Source: a bacterium (GTDB lineage Bacteria; Bacteroidota; Ignavibacteria; Kapaibacteriales; Kapaibacteriaceae). Taken from it: a DNA stretch of 15,396 bases. Where the stretch lies: positions 1-15,396 of the forward strand of contig JAGVJW010000105.1 of the NCBI GenBank assembly GCA_020050895.1, in the 5' to 3' direction. The notes beneath the pieces are model-generated. The model was not told the DNA's origin, did no database searches, and worked only from the letters and a program-made list of their open reading frames with translations. Below, in pieces: positions 5,596 through 14,324 of the stretch; the first letter of the stretch is position 1; every line of letters starts with the position of its first letter. Made by a program: the position numbers and the translations under genes.

Positions 5596-7557
5596 ATGAT
5601 ATCTATGTTCACTTTTTTGCTGATGAGCACTATTGCTACGTCGGCATTGTTTTTTACGGGATGCTCTGGCGGCGCAGACACTAAGGCAATCGGCAGCGTA
5701 GCCGATGCCGCCATGAAGGTTTATGTAGCACCCGGTGCTAAGGATGAGTTCTATGATTTTGCATCGGGCGGCTTCAGCGGACAAGTGGCAGTAATTGGAT
5801 TGCCGAGCGGACGTCTAATCCGCGTTATTCCGGTCTTTTCAATGGACCCTGAAAAAGCCTGGGGTTTTTCGGAAGAGACCAAGCCAATGCTGATGACGTC
5901 GCACGGATTCATTCCTTGGGACGATTCGCACCATCCGGAATTCTCGATGAACGATGGCGTTCCCGATGGCAGGTTTCTGTTCATCAATGCAAACAACACG
6001 CCTCGTATTGCGAGAATCGACCTTACGGATTTTAGAACAAAGGAAATCCTTGAGATTCCAAATAGCGCCGGGAATCATAGTTCGCCGTTCACAACAGAGA
6101 ATTCAGAATACGTCGTTGCAGGTACACGGTTTTCTCTGCCAATTCCCAACGAAGACGTTAGCATTGAGACGTATTCCGAAAAGTTCAAGGGAACACTAAG
6201 CTTTATTAAGGTGGACAAAGCAACGGGTAGGATGAGCCTGGCTTTTCAGATTGTGATGCCCGGGTTTGACTACGACCTGGCGCATGCCGGTAAGGGACCA
6301 TCACACGACTGGATTTTCTTCACGTGCTATAATACGGAGCGGGCAAACACGATGAAGGAGATCAATGCATCTCAAAACGACAAGGACTTTATCGTCGGTA
6401 TTAACTGGAAAAGATGCGAGGAACTTGCAGCTCAAGGTAAGGGGCAAGTGGTTAACGTTTCTTATGCTCATAATATTTACAATGATGAAACGCATACTGC
6501 CTCTTCAGCGATTGAGAAGAACGTAAGAATCCTTTCGCCGGCAGACACCAAGGGTAACGTGTTCTATATGCCTACACCGAAATCTCCTCATGGATGCGAT
6601 ATAGACCCGAGTGGTGAATACATCGTTGGAGGCGGCAAGCTGGCAACAGTTATTCCGGTGTTGTCGTTTTCAAAAATGTTGACGGCAATCCAGGACCAAA
6701 AGTTTGACAAAGAGATTGACGGTGTTCCGGTATTAAACTACAAGGCAATCCTTGCAGGCGAGGTGGAGAAGCCGGGTCTTGGCCCACTTCATACTGAATT
6801 TGACGGCAAAGGATTTGCCTACACTTCAATGTTCGTATCCTCAGAAATCGTTAAGTGGTCGCTCAAGGATTACAAGGTCGTCGATCGCGTTCCCACATAC
6901 TACTCCATAGGCCATCTGGGCATTCCTGGAGGCGATACGAAGAAACCATGGGGTAAATATGTTATTGCCTATAACAAAATCACAAAGGATAGATTTCTGC
7001 CAACGGGACCTGAGCTCTTCCATGCTGCTCAACTGTACGACATCACGGGCGAAAAGATGAAGCTGTTGCTCGATTTTCCAACAATTGGCGAACCACACTA
7101 TGCTCAGGCCTGCCCCGCAGACTTGATAATGAAGAACTCTAAAAAGATTTACCAGTTAGCGCAGAACAAGCACCCCTATGCAACTAAGAAAGAAGCCGAT
7201 GCAAGAGTTGTCCGTAAGGGTAACGAAGTTCATGTGTATATGACGACGATCCGATCGCATTTTGCACCGGATAACATTGAAGGTATTAAGGTTGGCGATA
7301 AGGTATACTGGCACCTAACGAATCTCGAGCAGGACTGGGATGTTCCTCACGGCTTTGCCCTGCTTGGAGCAAACAACTCAGAACTCCTAATTATGCCCGG
7401 CGAAACGTGTACTCTTTTATGGGAGCCCAAGACACCTGGTGTGTATCCCTTCTATTGCACAGATTTTTGCTCGGCGCTGCACCAGGAAATGCAGGGATAT
7501 GTCCGCGTTTCTCCAAGCGGGTCCAGTACTGCATTAACATGGAATGCAAGGAAATAA
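5596..7557 (+). CDS. nosZ: Nitrous oxide reductase, clade II (Sec-dependent)
   Basis: This 653-residue periplasmic copper enzyme reduces N2O to N2. The N-terminus is a Sec-type signal with no twin-arginine motif and ends in LFFTGC, so C23 may be lipid-modified; this is typical of clade II and unlike the Tat-exported clade I. The seven CuZ histidines are all found: H112 and H113 (DDSHHPEFS), H161 (GNHSSP), H332 (SPHGCDIDP), H399 (PLHTEFDG), H440 (IGHLGIPGGD) and H501 (GEPHYAQACP). The C-terminal cupredoxin domain has the CuA ligands H585 (DVPHGF), C621, C625, H629 and M632 in YCTDFCSALHQEM. The position of the CuA tryptophan of clade I enzymes is D623 here, as in other clade II proteins. The enzyme appears complete and functional. 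It is followed at 10 bp or less by the membrane protein gene. Confidence 0.98.
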   Translation: MISMFTFLLMSTIATSALFFTGCSGGADTKAIGSVADAAMKVYVAPGAKDEFYDFASGGFSGQVAVIGLPSGRLIRVIPVFSMDPEKAWGFSEETKPMLMTSHGFIPWDDSHHPEFSMNDGVPDGRFLFINANNTPRIARIDLTDFRTKEILEIPNSAGNHSSPFTTENSEYVVAGTRFSLPIPNEDVSIETYSEKFKGTLSFIKVDKATGRMSLAFQIVMPGFDYDLAHAGKGPSHDWIFFTCYNTERANTMKEINASQNDKDFIVGINWKRCEELAAQGKGQVVNVSYAHNIYNDETHTASSAIEKNVRILSPADTKGNVFYMPTPKSPHGCDIDPSGEYIVGGGKLATVIPVLSFSKMLTAIQDQKFDKEIDGVPVLNYKAILAGEVEKPGLGPLHTEFDGKGFAYTSMFVSSEIVKWSLKDYKVVDRVPTYYSIGHLGIPGGDTKKPWGKYVIAYNKITKDRFLPTGPELFHAAQLYDITGEKMKLLLDFPTIGEPHYAQACPADLIMKNSKKIYQLAQNKHPYATKKEADARVVRKGNEVHVYMTTIRSHFAPDNIEGIKVGDKVYWHLTNLEQDWDVPHGFALLGANNSELLIMPGETCTLLWEPKTPGVYPFYCTDFCSALHQEMQGYVRVSPSGSSTALTWNARK

Positions 7558-7567
7558 CGGACACCAG

Positions 7568-8176
7568 ATGACAATGAAATCGCGACTGTTTATGGTTCTC
7601 GCTTCAGCACTATTGATCGGACTATTCTTCGTGCCAATGTGGTCGATCACGCTCGAAGCGCCTCAGTACCCCAAAGGCTATGAGCTTGGAATTCTGATTT
7701 CAATTAATGAGGTGCGTGGCGCTAATGAATTTGACTTACAAAACGTTAACGGGCTAAATCACTACATTGGCATGAAGCCGATCGATGAAAGCGCAATTCC
7801 GGAACTTGAATATATGCCGCTCATTGTTGGAGTTCTGATTGCAGTTGGTCTCCTGACTTCGCTGATCGGAAAACGCCAATTAGTTGTTGTCTGGCTTGTG
7901 CTACTATTGATCGCTGGAACGTTAGGCATGTACGACTTCTATAGGTGGGAATATGACTACGGTCACAATCTCGATCCCCGAGCTGCGATAAAAATCCCGG
8001 GAATGTCGTACCAGCCCCCTCTCTTCGGATCGGAAAAGTTATTGAATATAACCGCATACTCCTATCCGGCGATAGGTTCCTACCTAATATTGCTATCGGT
8101 TGTCTTTGCTGCCCTGGCGTGGTGGATAGCCAGAAAAAAGGTCTCACGTTTGCCATTACGAACTGTAGGAACATGA
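7568..8176 (+). CDS. Uncharacterised four-helix membrane protein of the nos cluster
   Basis: From ATG 7568 the protein has 202 residues. I see four hydrophobic segments: about residues 6-24 right at the N-terminus, about 82-100, about 104-123, and about 167-189 before a basic tail. The first loop is a polar domain with EAPQYPKGYELGI and NVNGLNHYIGMKP, segments I recognise as conserved in proteins at this place in Bacteroidota-type nos clusters. The second loop holds a WEYDYGHNLDP segment; its Tyr, His and Asp residues could bind metal, but that is a guess. An earlier in-frame ATG (7544) would overlap nosZ by 14 bp; ATG 7574 is also possible. The gene overlaps nosL by ATGA. It occupies the slot of the gene called nosB in other clade II clusters, but I cannot show homology. 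A role in NosZ maturation or electron delivery is plausible, not demonstrated. Confidence 0.85.
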   Translation: MTMKSRLFMVLASALLIGLFFVPMWSITLEAPQYPKGYELGILISINEVRGANEFDLQNVNGLNHYIGMKPIDESAIPELEYMPLIVGVLIAVGLLTSLIGKRQLVVVWLVLLLIAGTLGMYDFYRWEYDYGHNLDPRAAIKIPGMSYQPPLFGSEKLLNITAYSYPAIGSYLILLSVVFAALAWWIARKKVSRLPLRTVGT

Positions 8177-8613
8177 GGACCTGCCTTGTAGCCGTTTTCT
8201 TAATTCTTGCAGCGTGCAATGCTTCCGGACCAACTCCGATAAATTTTGGAGCCGATCAGTGTGCCCATTGCAGAATGACGATTACGGATAAAAAGTTTGC
8301 TTCAGAATTTGTTAGCACCACGGGTAAAGCATTTAAGTTCGATTCACCCGAGTGCCTGATTAGTTATTATAGCGAGGCATCAGCGGAGTCGCGCTCTAGA
8401 GTTGCTTCGATGTGGGTATCGAATTATAACAAACCTGGTGAACTGATCGATGCCAAATCTGCTTCGTATCTGCGGAGTGTTGAATTTCGCTCTCCAATGG
8501 GTCTCAACGTTGCTGCATTTGTGAATAATCAAGAGGCTTCGGCCTTGCTTGAAAGGTATCCTGGAGTGATTCTAAATTTCGATAGTGTTGTCAAGCTTGC
8601 TGCTACACGGTAG
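8173..8613 (+). CDS. nosL: NosL, copper-binding lipoprotein chaperone for NosZ
   Basis: This 146-residue protein has a lipoprotein signal with lipobox LAAC (C15). The mature part has the NosL copper motif QCAHCRM (C30, C33, M35), followed by FASEFVSTTGKAFKFDSPECLISYY, which matches the family pattern with a second conserved cysteine (C61). NosL delivers Cu(I) for assembly of the CuZ centre of NosZ. The start is the ATG that overlaps the upstream stop codon (ATGA at 8173-8176), preceded by TAGGA; a longer in-frame version from 8119 would bury the signal peptide and is less likely. The overlap suggests translational coupling with the membrane protein. Confidence 0.95.
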   Translation: MRTCLVAVFLILAACNASGPTPINFGADQCAHCRMTITDKKFASEFVSTTGKAFKFDSPECLISYYSEASAESRSRVASMWVSNYNKPGELIDAKSASYLRSVEFRSPMGLNVAAFVNNQEASALLERYPGVILNFDSVVKLAATR

Positions 8614-8621
8614 CACGTTGC

Positions 8622-9872
8622 ATGCGCCTCACCTACATGAAACCGACCATGATAATTGCAGTCATGCTAATTGCGTCGGCAGGCACGGCGAATGCAGAAA
8701 CAATCACGGTGTCGAAAAATGGTCGGTTTACATCAGTACGCCAGGCAGTGACGAGTTCTCAGCGGGGTGACGTGGTATATGTGGAAGCCGGAGTGTTTAT
8801 CGAGTCGAACATCGTCATAAGGCATCCACTGGAACTGAGAGGAAGGAAGGGGGCTGTCATTGATGGTAGTAACACGCCCGGAACGTTAATTACGGTGAAG
8901 TCGGATTCCGTACTTATTTCAGATTTGGAATTGCGGAATGTTGCTATCAGCTACGTTGATGATAACGCAGCAATAAAAATTGTTAATTCCAAACACTGTG
9001 AAGTGCTGCGTTGCAGAATTTTTAACGGTTTCTTTGCTATCTACCTCAGTAATTCGCAACAATGCCGCATTGCAGATAATTATCTTAAAGCTGACAAAGG
9101 CTTAGAGTCGAATTCAGGTAACGGCATTCATTGCTGGACGAGTAAAGATGTATACGTTAGTGGCAACATTATAGATGGTCATCGCGATGGCATTTACTTT
9201 GAATTCATGAATAGAGGAACGGTCATCGGCAATACCAGCAGGAACAATCTTCGATACGGATTGCATTTCATGTTCAGCGACAGTTGCACGTATAGTAGGA
9301 ACAAGTTCATTCAAAACGGAGCTGGTGTTGCGGTAATGTTCACTCACTACGTTCAGATAACGGACAATACGTTCTCCGATAACTGGGGACCCACTTCGTA
9401 CGGGCTGTTGCTGAAGGAAATCTCTGATAGCCATTTGCGAGGCAACCTGTTTGACGGGAATACAATTGCGATACATGGTGAAGGCGCTGCAAGAATTTTA
9501 CTTGAACACAACGTATTCAGAAATAATGGATATGCGTTGAGAATATTGGGCAACTGTTTTGAAACCACGGTTCGTGATAACACATTTGAAGGAAACACCT
9601 TTGATGTCACAACAAATTCAGTGAATTCGCAGAATACATTTATCAATAATTACTGGAGTTCGTACAGCGGTTATGATCTGAATAAGGACGGATTCGGTGA
9701 CGTGCCTTTCCATCCCGTTCGGCTATACTCACTGTTGGTAGAACAGGTGCCGTCTTCGGTAATTCTTATGCATACTCCTTTCGTCAATATTTTGGATTTA
9801 GCCGAACGCGTTCTGCCAACAGTCACGCCGGAAACACTCGTCGATTCCAAACCGCGAATGTCAGCCCCCTAA
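8622..9872 (+). CDS. nosD: NosD, periplasmic beta-helix maturation protein
   Basis: This 416-residue protein has a Sec signal peptide ending in ANA (about residue 25). A right-handed parallel beta-helix of the carbohydrate-binding/sugar hydrolase type follows, with repeated short turns such as GNGIHCW, RDGIYFEF, LRYGLHFMF and SYGLLLKE over about 60-340. Near the end are NNYWSSYSGYDLNKDGFGD and the PFVNILDLAERVLP segment typical of NosD C-termini. NosD works with the NosFY transporter to supply or process the material (probably sulfide) needed for the CuZ centre. The start may be 8622 or 8637; neither has a clear ribosome site, and both leave a good signal peptide. The gene is 8 bp after nosL and 3 bp before nosF. 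Confidence 0.95.
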   Translation: MRLTYMKPTMIIAVMLIASAGTANAETITVSKNGRFTSVRQAVTSSQRGDVVYVEAGVFIESNIVIRHPLELRGRKGAVIDGSNTPGTLITVKSDSVLISDLELRNVAISYVDDNAAIKIVNSKHCEVLRCRIFNGFFAIYLSNSQQCRIADNYLKADKGLESNSGNGIHCWTSKDVYVSGNIIDGHRDGIYFEFMNRGTVIGNTSRNNLRYGLHFMFSDSCTYSRNKFIQNGAGVAVMFTHYVQITDNTFSDNWGPTSYGLLLKEISDSHLRGNLFDGNTIAIHGEGAARILLEHNVFRNNGYALRILGNCFETTVRDNTFEGNTFDVTTNSVNSQNTFINNYWSSYSGYDLNKDGFGDVPFHPVRLYSLLVEQVPSSVILMHTPFVNILDLAERVLPTVTPETLVDSKPRMSAP

Positions 9873-9875
9873 ACA

Positions 9876-10544
9876 ATGATAGTAATCGATCATCTGACAA
9901 AGCGCTTTGGCAAGCAAACAGTGCTCAACAACGTATCTCTTGAGTTTCGCCCAGGTACCGTTACTGCTGTCATCGGACCGAATGGATCGGGAAAATCAAC
10001 TCTGATGAAATGTATTCTGGGACTGGTAAAACCAACCGAGGGATCAGTAGTCATCAACGGTCGCAATGCCCTAACCGATGTTCGATGTCACGCAGATGTG
10101 GGCTACATGGCTCAAATCGCACGTTATCCGGATAATCTTAGGGCAAGCGAAGTGATCGACATGGTTAAGGGGCTGCGGGAACGCACTGCCGACGTTTCAG
10201 ACACATTGATCAATGCATTCGATTTAAAACCTCACCTCAACAAACCGATGCGCACTCTGAGCGGCGGTACGCGACAAAAAGTTGGTGCCATTATCGCTCT
10301 CATGTTTAGTCCGCATTCGTTACTTCTCGATGAGCCTACAGCAGGACTTGACCCCGTTGCATCGCAACAAATGAAGGACCAGATTGAGGCTGCCAAAAGC
10401 AGAGGCGCATCTGTTATTATCACGTCGCATATCGTAGCTGAGATCGAAGAACTTGCCGACCGTGCGGTGTTTCTCCACGAAGGGATGGTCATTCACGAAG
10501 GCAGTGTATCCTCGGTACGCGAACAACTCGAGGTGCTTCGATGA
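9876..10544 (+). CDS. nosF: NosF, ABC transporter ATP-binding protein
   Basis: This 222-residue ATPase has every ABC motif: Walker A GPNGSGKST (about 34-42), a Q-loop glutamine at Q80 (YMAQ), signature LSGGTRQKV (128-136), Walker B LLLDEP (149-154), the D-loop in AGLDP and the switch histidine H185 (TSHIVAE). It should power the NosFDY complex from the cytoplasm, providing the sulfur or copper component for CuZ assembly. It starts 3 bp after nosD and its stop overlaps the nosY start (ATGA), so the three genes are surely co-translated. The length is short compared with many NosF proteins (about 230-310), but no domain is missing. Confidence 0.96.
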   Translation: MIVIDHLTKRFGKQTVLNNVSLEFRPGTVTAVIGPNGSGKSTLMKCILGLVKPTEGSVVINGRNALTDVRCHADVGYMAQIARYPDNLRASEVIDMVKGLRERTADVSDTLINAFDLKPHLNKPMRTLSGGTRQKVGAIIALMFSPHSLLLDEPTAGLDPVASQQMKDQIEAAKSRGASVIITSHIVAEIEELADRAVFLHEGMVIHEGSVSSVREQLEVLR

Positions 10545-11314
10545 TGAGGCTCCTGAAATATGTACTCCGCGATATATCCAGAGGACGATGGGTTCTGCTG
10601 TATTTCTTGTTCTTTTTCGCAATTACAGAAGGCCTATTGTTTTTCACCGCAGGTGAAGCGAAAACCATCGTTGGTTTGATGAACGTTGTGTTTTTGTTGA
10701 TACCTCTTGCTTCGATAATGTTTGGCACACTGCATTTACATAACAGCCGCGATTTCATTGAGCTCATTCTAACACAGCCCGTTCGTCGTTCAACGGTGTT
10801 CTTCTCGCTCTACCTGGGCGTATCGCTACCGTTTGTATGCTCATTTCTGTTGGGTGTGGGTATACCAGCACTAATACATGCCGCAGCGTTTTCGCCGGCA
10901 ATTATCACACTACTTCTAACCGGTGCAGCACTGACGTTCGTGTTTACATCAATCGCATTCTATGTTGGTATTGTTATCAACGACAAAGCTGCAGGCATGG
11001 GGCTGGCATTCATCCTCTGGCTGTTCTTTACAGTTATTTATGATGGTGCACTTCTCGCTATTACGGTCATGTTCCAGGATTATCCCATGGAGCAACCAAC
11101 AATTGCAATGGTTCTCCTCAACCCAATAGATCTTGCGCGGATTGCCGTTATGCTAACAGTAGACTATGCCGCGTTGATGGGATATACAGGCGCAGTTATT
11201 CAAAAATTTTTTGGAAGCGGTCTTGGATTGATGCTTTCCGTTACGTCGCTTCTTCTATGGATCGCTATCCCCTTTGGCATTGGCTTAAAGAGCTTCAACA
11301 ACAAAGACTGGTAA
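10541..11314 (+). CDS. nosY: NosY, ABC transporter permease
   Basis: This 257-residue integral membrane protein has about six hydrophobic helices (roughly residues 17-37, 45-66, 88-112, 117-143, 149-176 and 228-250). Family hallmarks are present: the N-terminal amphipathic KYVLRDISRGRW, LTQPVRRS after the second helix, the NPIDLARI segment near residue 196, and the C-terminal FNNKDW, which corresponds to the F-x-x-x-D-W ending of many NosY and ABC-2 type permeases. It forms the membrane channel or conformational module for NosF and NosD. The ATG overlaps the nosF stop; a second ATG follows immediately (10544). It closes the nos operon; the next gene is 131 bp downstream. Confidence 0.95.
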   Translation: MMRLLKYVLRDISRGRWVLLYFLFFFAITEGLLFFTAGEAKTIVGLMNVVFLLIPLASIMFGTLHLHNSRDFIELILTQPVRRSTVFFSLYLGVSLPFVCSFLLGVGIPALIHAAAFSPAIITLLLTGAALTFVFTSIAFYVGIVINDKAAGMGLAFILWLFFTVIYDGALLAITVMFQDYPMEQPTIAMVLLNPIDLARIAVMLTVDYAALMGYTGAVIQKFFGSGLGLMLSVTSLLLWIAIPFGIGLKSFNNKDW

Positions 11315-11353
11315 TCTGGGAGTGGTTGCTTTATCGTATTATTAGCTTCTGTG

Positions 11354-11379
11354 AATCCATAATTCAGCTATTATGAATC
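11354..11379. repeat. Inverted repeat between nosY and the barrel gene
   Basis: CATAAT (11358-11363) and ATTATG (11370-11375) are perfect 6-bp arms around TCAGCT. The flanks GAATC and GAATC-like bases extend the symmetry imperfectly. There is no GC-rich stem or T-run, so this is not an obvious terminator; it may be an operator for the barrel gene. A second element just before that gene pairs GGGGC (11416-11420) with GCCCC (11434-11438) across 13 bases, ending 7 bp before the start codon, and could hide the translation start. Confidence 0.3.
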
Positions 11380-11445
11380 TATGCTCTTAAACTTTTTGCA
11401 TGCTCAATGCGTTTGGGGGCAATTCTGCCACAAGCCCCTTGCTAA

Positions 11446-14292
11446 ATGCCGACGTTAAGTAGAACGTTCTTCGTTTCCACTACCATTCTCTATGTCCTTG
11501 CACATACAAACAGTTCTGCTAATCAGGATGTTCAGGGTCGTGTAATTGATGCTGCCGATAAATCACCATTGCAGGGTACAACGGTTGTCCTGGTTTCACC
11601 ACAGGACTCCGCAATAAAGCTTGGCGCAATTACATCGAAATCAGGTTCCTTTCTCATTAGGGACGTTCCGGCAGGTCCTTGGCGCCTATCAGTTTCGTTC
11701 ATCGGTTTTCGCAAACATTCGTCGACGATCTTCATCCGATCATCCAACCTCGATATAGGTACTATTGCACTACAGCAAGATACGGTTAACGCAAAACCTA
11801 TTAACGTCGAGGCAGAGGCTGCTGCCGTCCAAGTAAAGGGCGACACCACCGAGTACAATAGCAAGGCATATAAGACAAACGTTAACGCATCGGCAGAAGA
11901 ACTGGTAAAAAAAATGCCTGGCGTAAGTGTTGAAGGGGGCACTGTAACGGCTCATGGAGAGGATGTGCGCAGAGTTTTAGTAGACGGACGAGAATTTTTT
12001 GGTGACGATCCGAGTTCCACGCTGCGCAATGTTCCGGCAGACATGGTGGACAGGGTACAGGTATACGATAGAGGGTCGGACATGTCGATGTTCTCCGGCT
12101 TCGACGACGGCAATACACAGAAGACCATAAATCTTGTTACTAAACGAGATCGGAGGAAGGGTGAATTTGGAAAATTCTACGGAGGGTATGGAAGTCAGGA
12201 GCGCTATTCTGCCGGTGCAACGTTCAATTACTTCGACGGACCGCAGCGCCTTGTAGTACTCGGTCTTTCCAACAACATCAACCAGCAGAATTTTTCGGCG
12301 CAGGATATAGTTGGCTCATTGGGTATCGGCGGACCAATGGGGCGCCTCGCCAATCGGTTTGCTTCATCGCCGGCGGGACAGCGAATGATAACATCACGTT
12401 CTGGAAGCGGCTTTGGTGGCAGAGGTGATTTGGGGAATCTGTTCGTCAACCAGCAAAATGGTGTCACAACTACACATGCCTTGGGATCCAACTACAGTAA
12501 TGCCATCGGAGAAGACATTAATCTTTCCGGATCGTATTTCTTTAACTATGCCGACAATGGGAATACAAGTTCACTAAATAGAGATTACGTAACTCCTCAG
12601 GATCAATTCTATACAGAAGGTAATAATGCAGTATCGCTTAACAGAGTGCACCGATTGAATTTGAGGGTCGAAGCAACACTTGATTCACTCAATGCCTTGA
12701 TTGTTGCTCCCCGATTTACTCTGCAAGATGGTTCATCATATACAGGTTCATTCGGCGAAACTTCAAACAAAGGTTTGTTGTTGAGTACAACACAGACCAA
12801 CAACTCAATCCTCAATCTTGGAATTGTAGGTGGCGGCTCACTGACCTTTCGGCATCGCTTCAATAACAGTGGAAGAAATATTGCCATCACTGTTAACACT
12901 GATGCTAACTCCGGCACATCTGACGGTGATTTAGTATCGTCTAATAAATTTTCAGGAGTCGATTCTGTCTTCGCTTTGGATCAGATCTCAAACCAACGAG
13001 TAATCGCTGCAACATATTCCGGATCGGTAGCGTGGACAGAGCCTATATTCAGTGATGGACTGCTACAAGTTTCATATACACCCTCTGTAACGAAGTCGAC
13101 TTCCGATAAACAGACTCTGTCATTCGATTCTACGAGTGGATCATACTCGACCATTGACACGTTGCTGACAAATAAATTCGATAACACGTACACTTCTCAA
13201 CGGACTCAGGCATTGTACCGATGGCAGACAGAAAACACCATCATAACGGCAGGCGCTGCATATCAATTCGCCGATCTCACCGGCCAGGCATTGTTTCCTT
13301 CATCCGGTAGGATTGTACGAACATTTAATAACGTACTTCCATCAGCAATGTGGCAGCAAAAATTTTCTCGGAACAGCAACATCAGACTGCGATACAGCAC
13401 ATCGACGTCGCCACCGAGTGTATCACAACTTCAAAACGTTGTCGACAATACCAATCCAATTCAATTAAAGCTGGGAAATCCCAATCTTGTTCAGGACTAC
13501 ACACATAACGTAAGCATTCGATTCATTAACTCAGATTGGATGAGCAACCGCTCCACTTTTGGATTTGTCTCGATATCGCTTATCAACGATTACATTGGTT
13601 CAGCATCGGTTGTAACCACTGCCGATACCACTGTTAACGGCATATTGCTGCCTCCCGGGGCACAGATTACAGCTCCACAAAACCTAGATGGATACATCTT
13701 TGTTCGTTCACGTTTTTCCTATGGTATCCCAATTACATTTATACCAACCAATGTAAATCTTAACACAGGCATAAATTATACAAGGGTTCCAGGATTGGTT
13801 AACGGTTTTGAAAATTTTGCAAATACAACCGTCATCCGCGCCGGATTTTTTCTCAGTTCCAACATATCAGAAGATATCGATATCAGCGCTTCGTATGATG
13901 GACAATACAACATCGTTGTAAATTCACTTCAGCGAGAACAGAACGCCAACTACTTCACTCACAATGCAAGCGGCAGATTGATCTGGAATATTGGTGCATT
14001 GGCTTGCAGTACCGACGTTAACAACACGATTTATACCGGTCTGGGTCCCGACTACGATAGAACCTACACCGTTTGGAATGCCGGACTCGGATACCGTTTC
14101 TTTGATAACAGAGCTGGCGAGCTAAGGATTACCGTGTTTGATTTATTGCGACAAAATGATAATGTGGGTCGATCTGTTAACGACATCTATATAGAGGACT
14201 CACAATCAAGCGTTATTACACGTTACGCTATGCTGACATTTACTTATGATTTGAAATCTTTCAGCGATCCTCAAATAAATACCCCTCATTGA
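11446..14292 (+). CDS. Outer-membrane beta-barrel protein (TonB-receptor-like) with carboxypeptidase-regulatory-like domain
   Basis: This 948-residue protein has a signal peptide (about 1-25) and a carboxypeptidase-regulatory-like beta-sandwich (about 28-110, starting QGRVIDAADKSPLQGTTVVL and holding VSFIGFRK). A plug-like domain follows (about 140-235, with SAEELVKKMPGVSVEGGTV, LVDGREFFGDDP, NVPADMVDRVQVYD and INLVTKRDRRKG). The rest is a long barrel rich in alternating polar and aromatic strands, ending YAMLTFTYDLKSF close to the C-terminus. This layout matches the outer-membrane beta-barrel family PF14905 and relatives of TonB-dependent receptors in Bacteroidota. I see no TonB box. It could import a ligand such as a chelated metal. 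The place after nosY recalls the copper porin NosA/OprC of pseudomonads, but homology to NosA is not visible. The ATG follows an in-frame TAA directly, so no longer start exists; no ribosome site is visible. Confidence 0.88.
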   Translation: MPTLSRTFFVSTTILYVLAHTNSSANQDVQGRVIDAADKSPLQGTTVVLVSPQDSAIKLGAITSKSGSFLIRDVPAGPWRLSVSFIGFRKHSSTIFIRSSNLDIGTIALQQDTVNAKPINVEAEAAAVQVKGDTTEYNSKAYKTNVNASAEELVKKMPGVSVEGGTVTAHGEDVRRVLVDGREFFGDDPSSTLRNVPADMVDRVQVYDRGSDMSMFSGFDDGNTQKTINLVTKRDRRKGEFGKFYGGYGSQERYSAGATFNYFDGPQRLVVLGLSNNINQQNFSAQDIVGSLGIGGPMGRLANRFASSPAGQRMITSRSGSGFGGRGDLGNLFVNQQNGVTTTHALGSNYSNAIGEDINLSGSYFFNYADNGNTSSLNRDYVTPQDQFYTEGNNAVSLNRVHRLNLRVEATLDSLNALIVAPRFTLQDGSSYTGSFGETSNKGLLLSTTQTNNSILNLGIVGGGSLTFRHRFNNSGRNIAITVNTDANSGTSDGDLVSSNKFSGVDSVFALDQISNQRVIAATYSGSVAWTEPIFSDGLLQVSYTPSVTKSTSDKQTLSFDSTSGSYSTIDTLLTNKFDNTYTSQRTQALYRWQTENTIITAGAAYQFADLTGQALFPSSGRIVRTFNNVLPSAMWQQKFSRNSNIRLRYSTSTSPPSVSQLQNVVDNTNPIQLKLGNPNLVQDYTHNVSIRFINSDWMSNRSTFGFVSISLINDYIGSASVVTTADTTVNGILLPPGAQITAPQNLDGYIFVRSRFSYGIPITFIPTNVNLNTGINYTRVPGLVNGFENFANTTVIRAGFFLSSNISEDIDISASYDGQYNIVVNSLQREQNANYFTHNASGRLIWNIGALACSTDVNNTIYTGLGPDYDRTYTVWNAGLGYRFFDNRAGELRITVFDLLRQNDNVGRSVNDIYIEDSQSSVITRYAMLTFTYDLKSFSDPQINTPH

Positions 14293-14324
14293 ATTAAGCG
14301 AGATATTCTTTTGAAATTTCTAGC

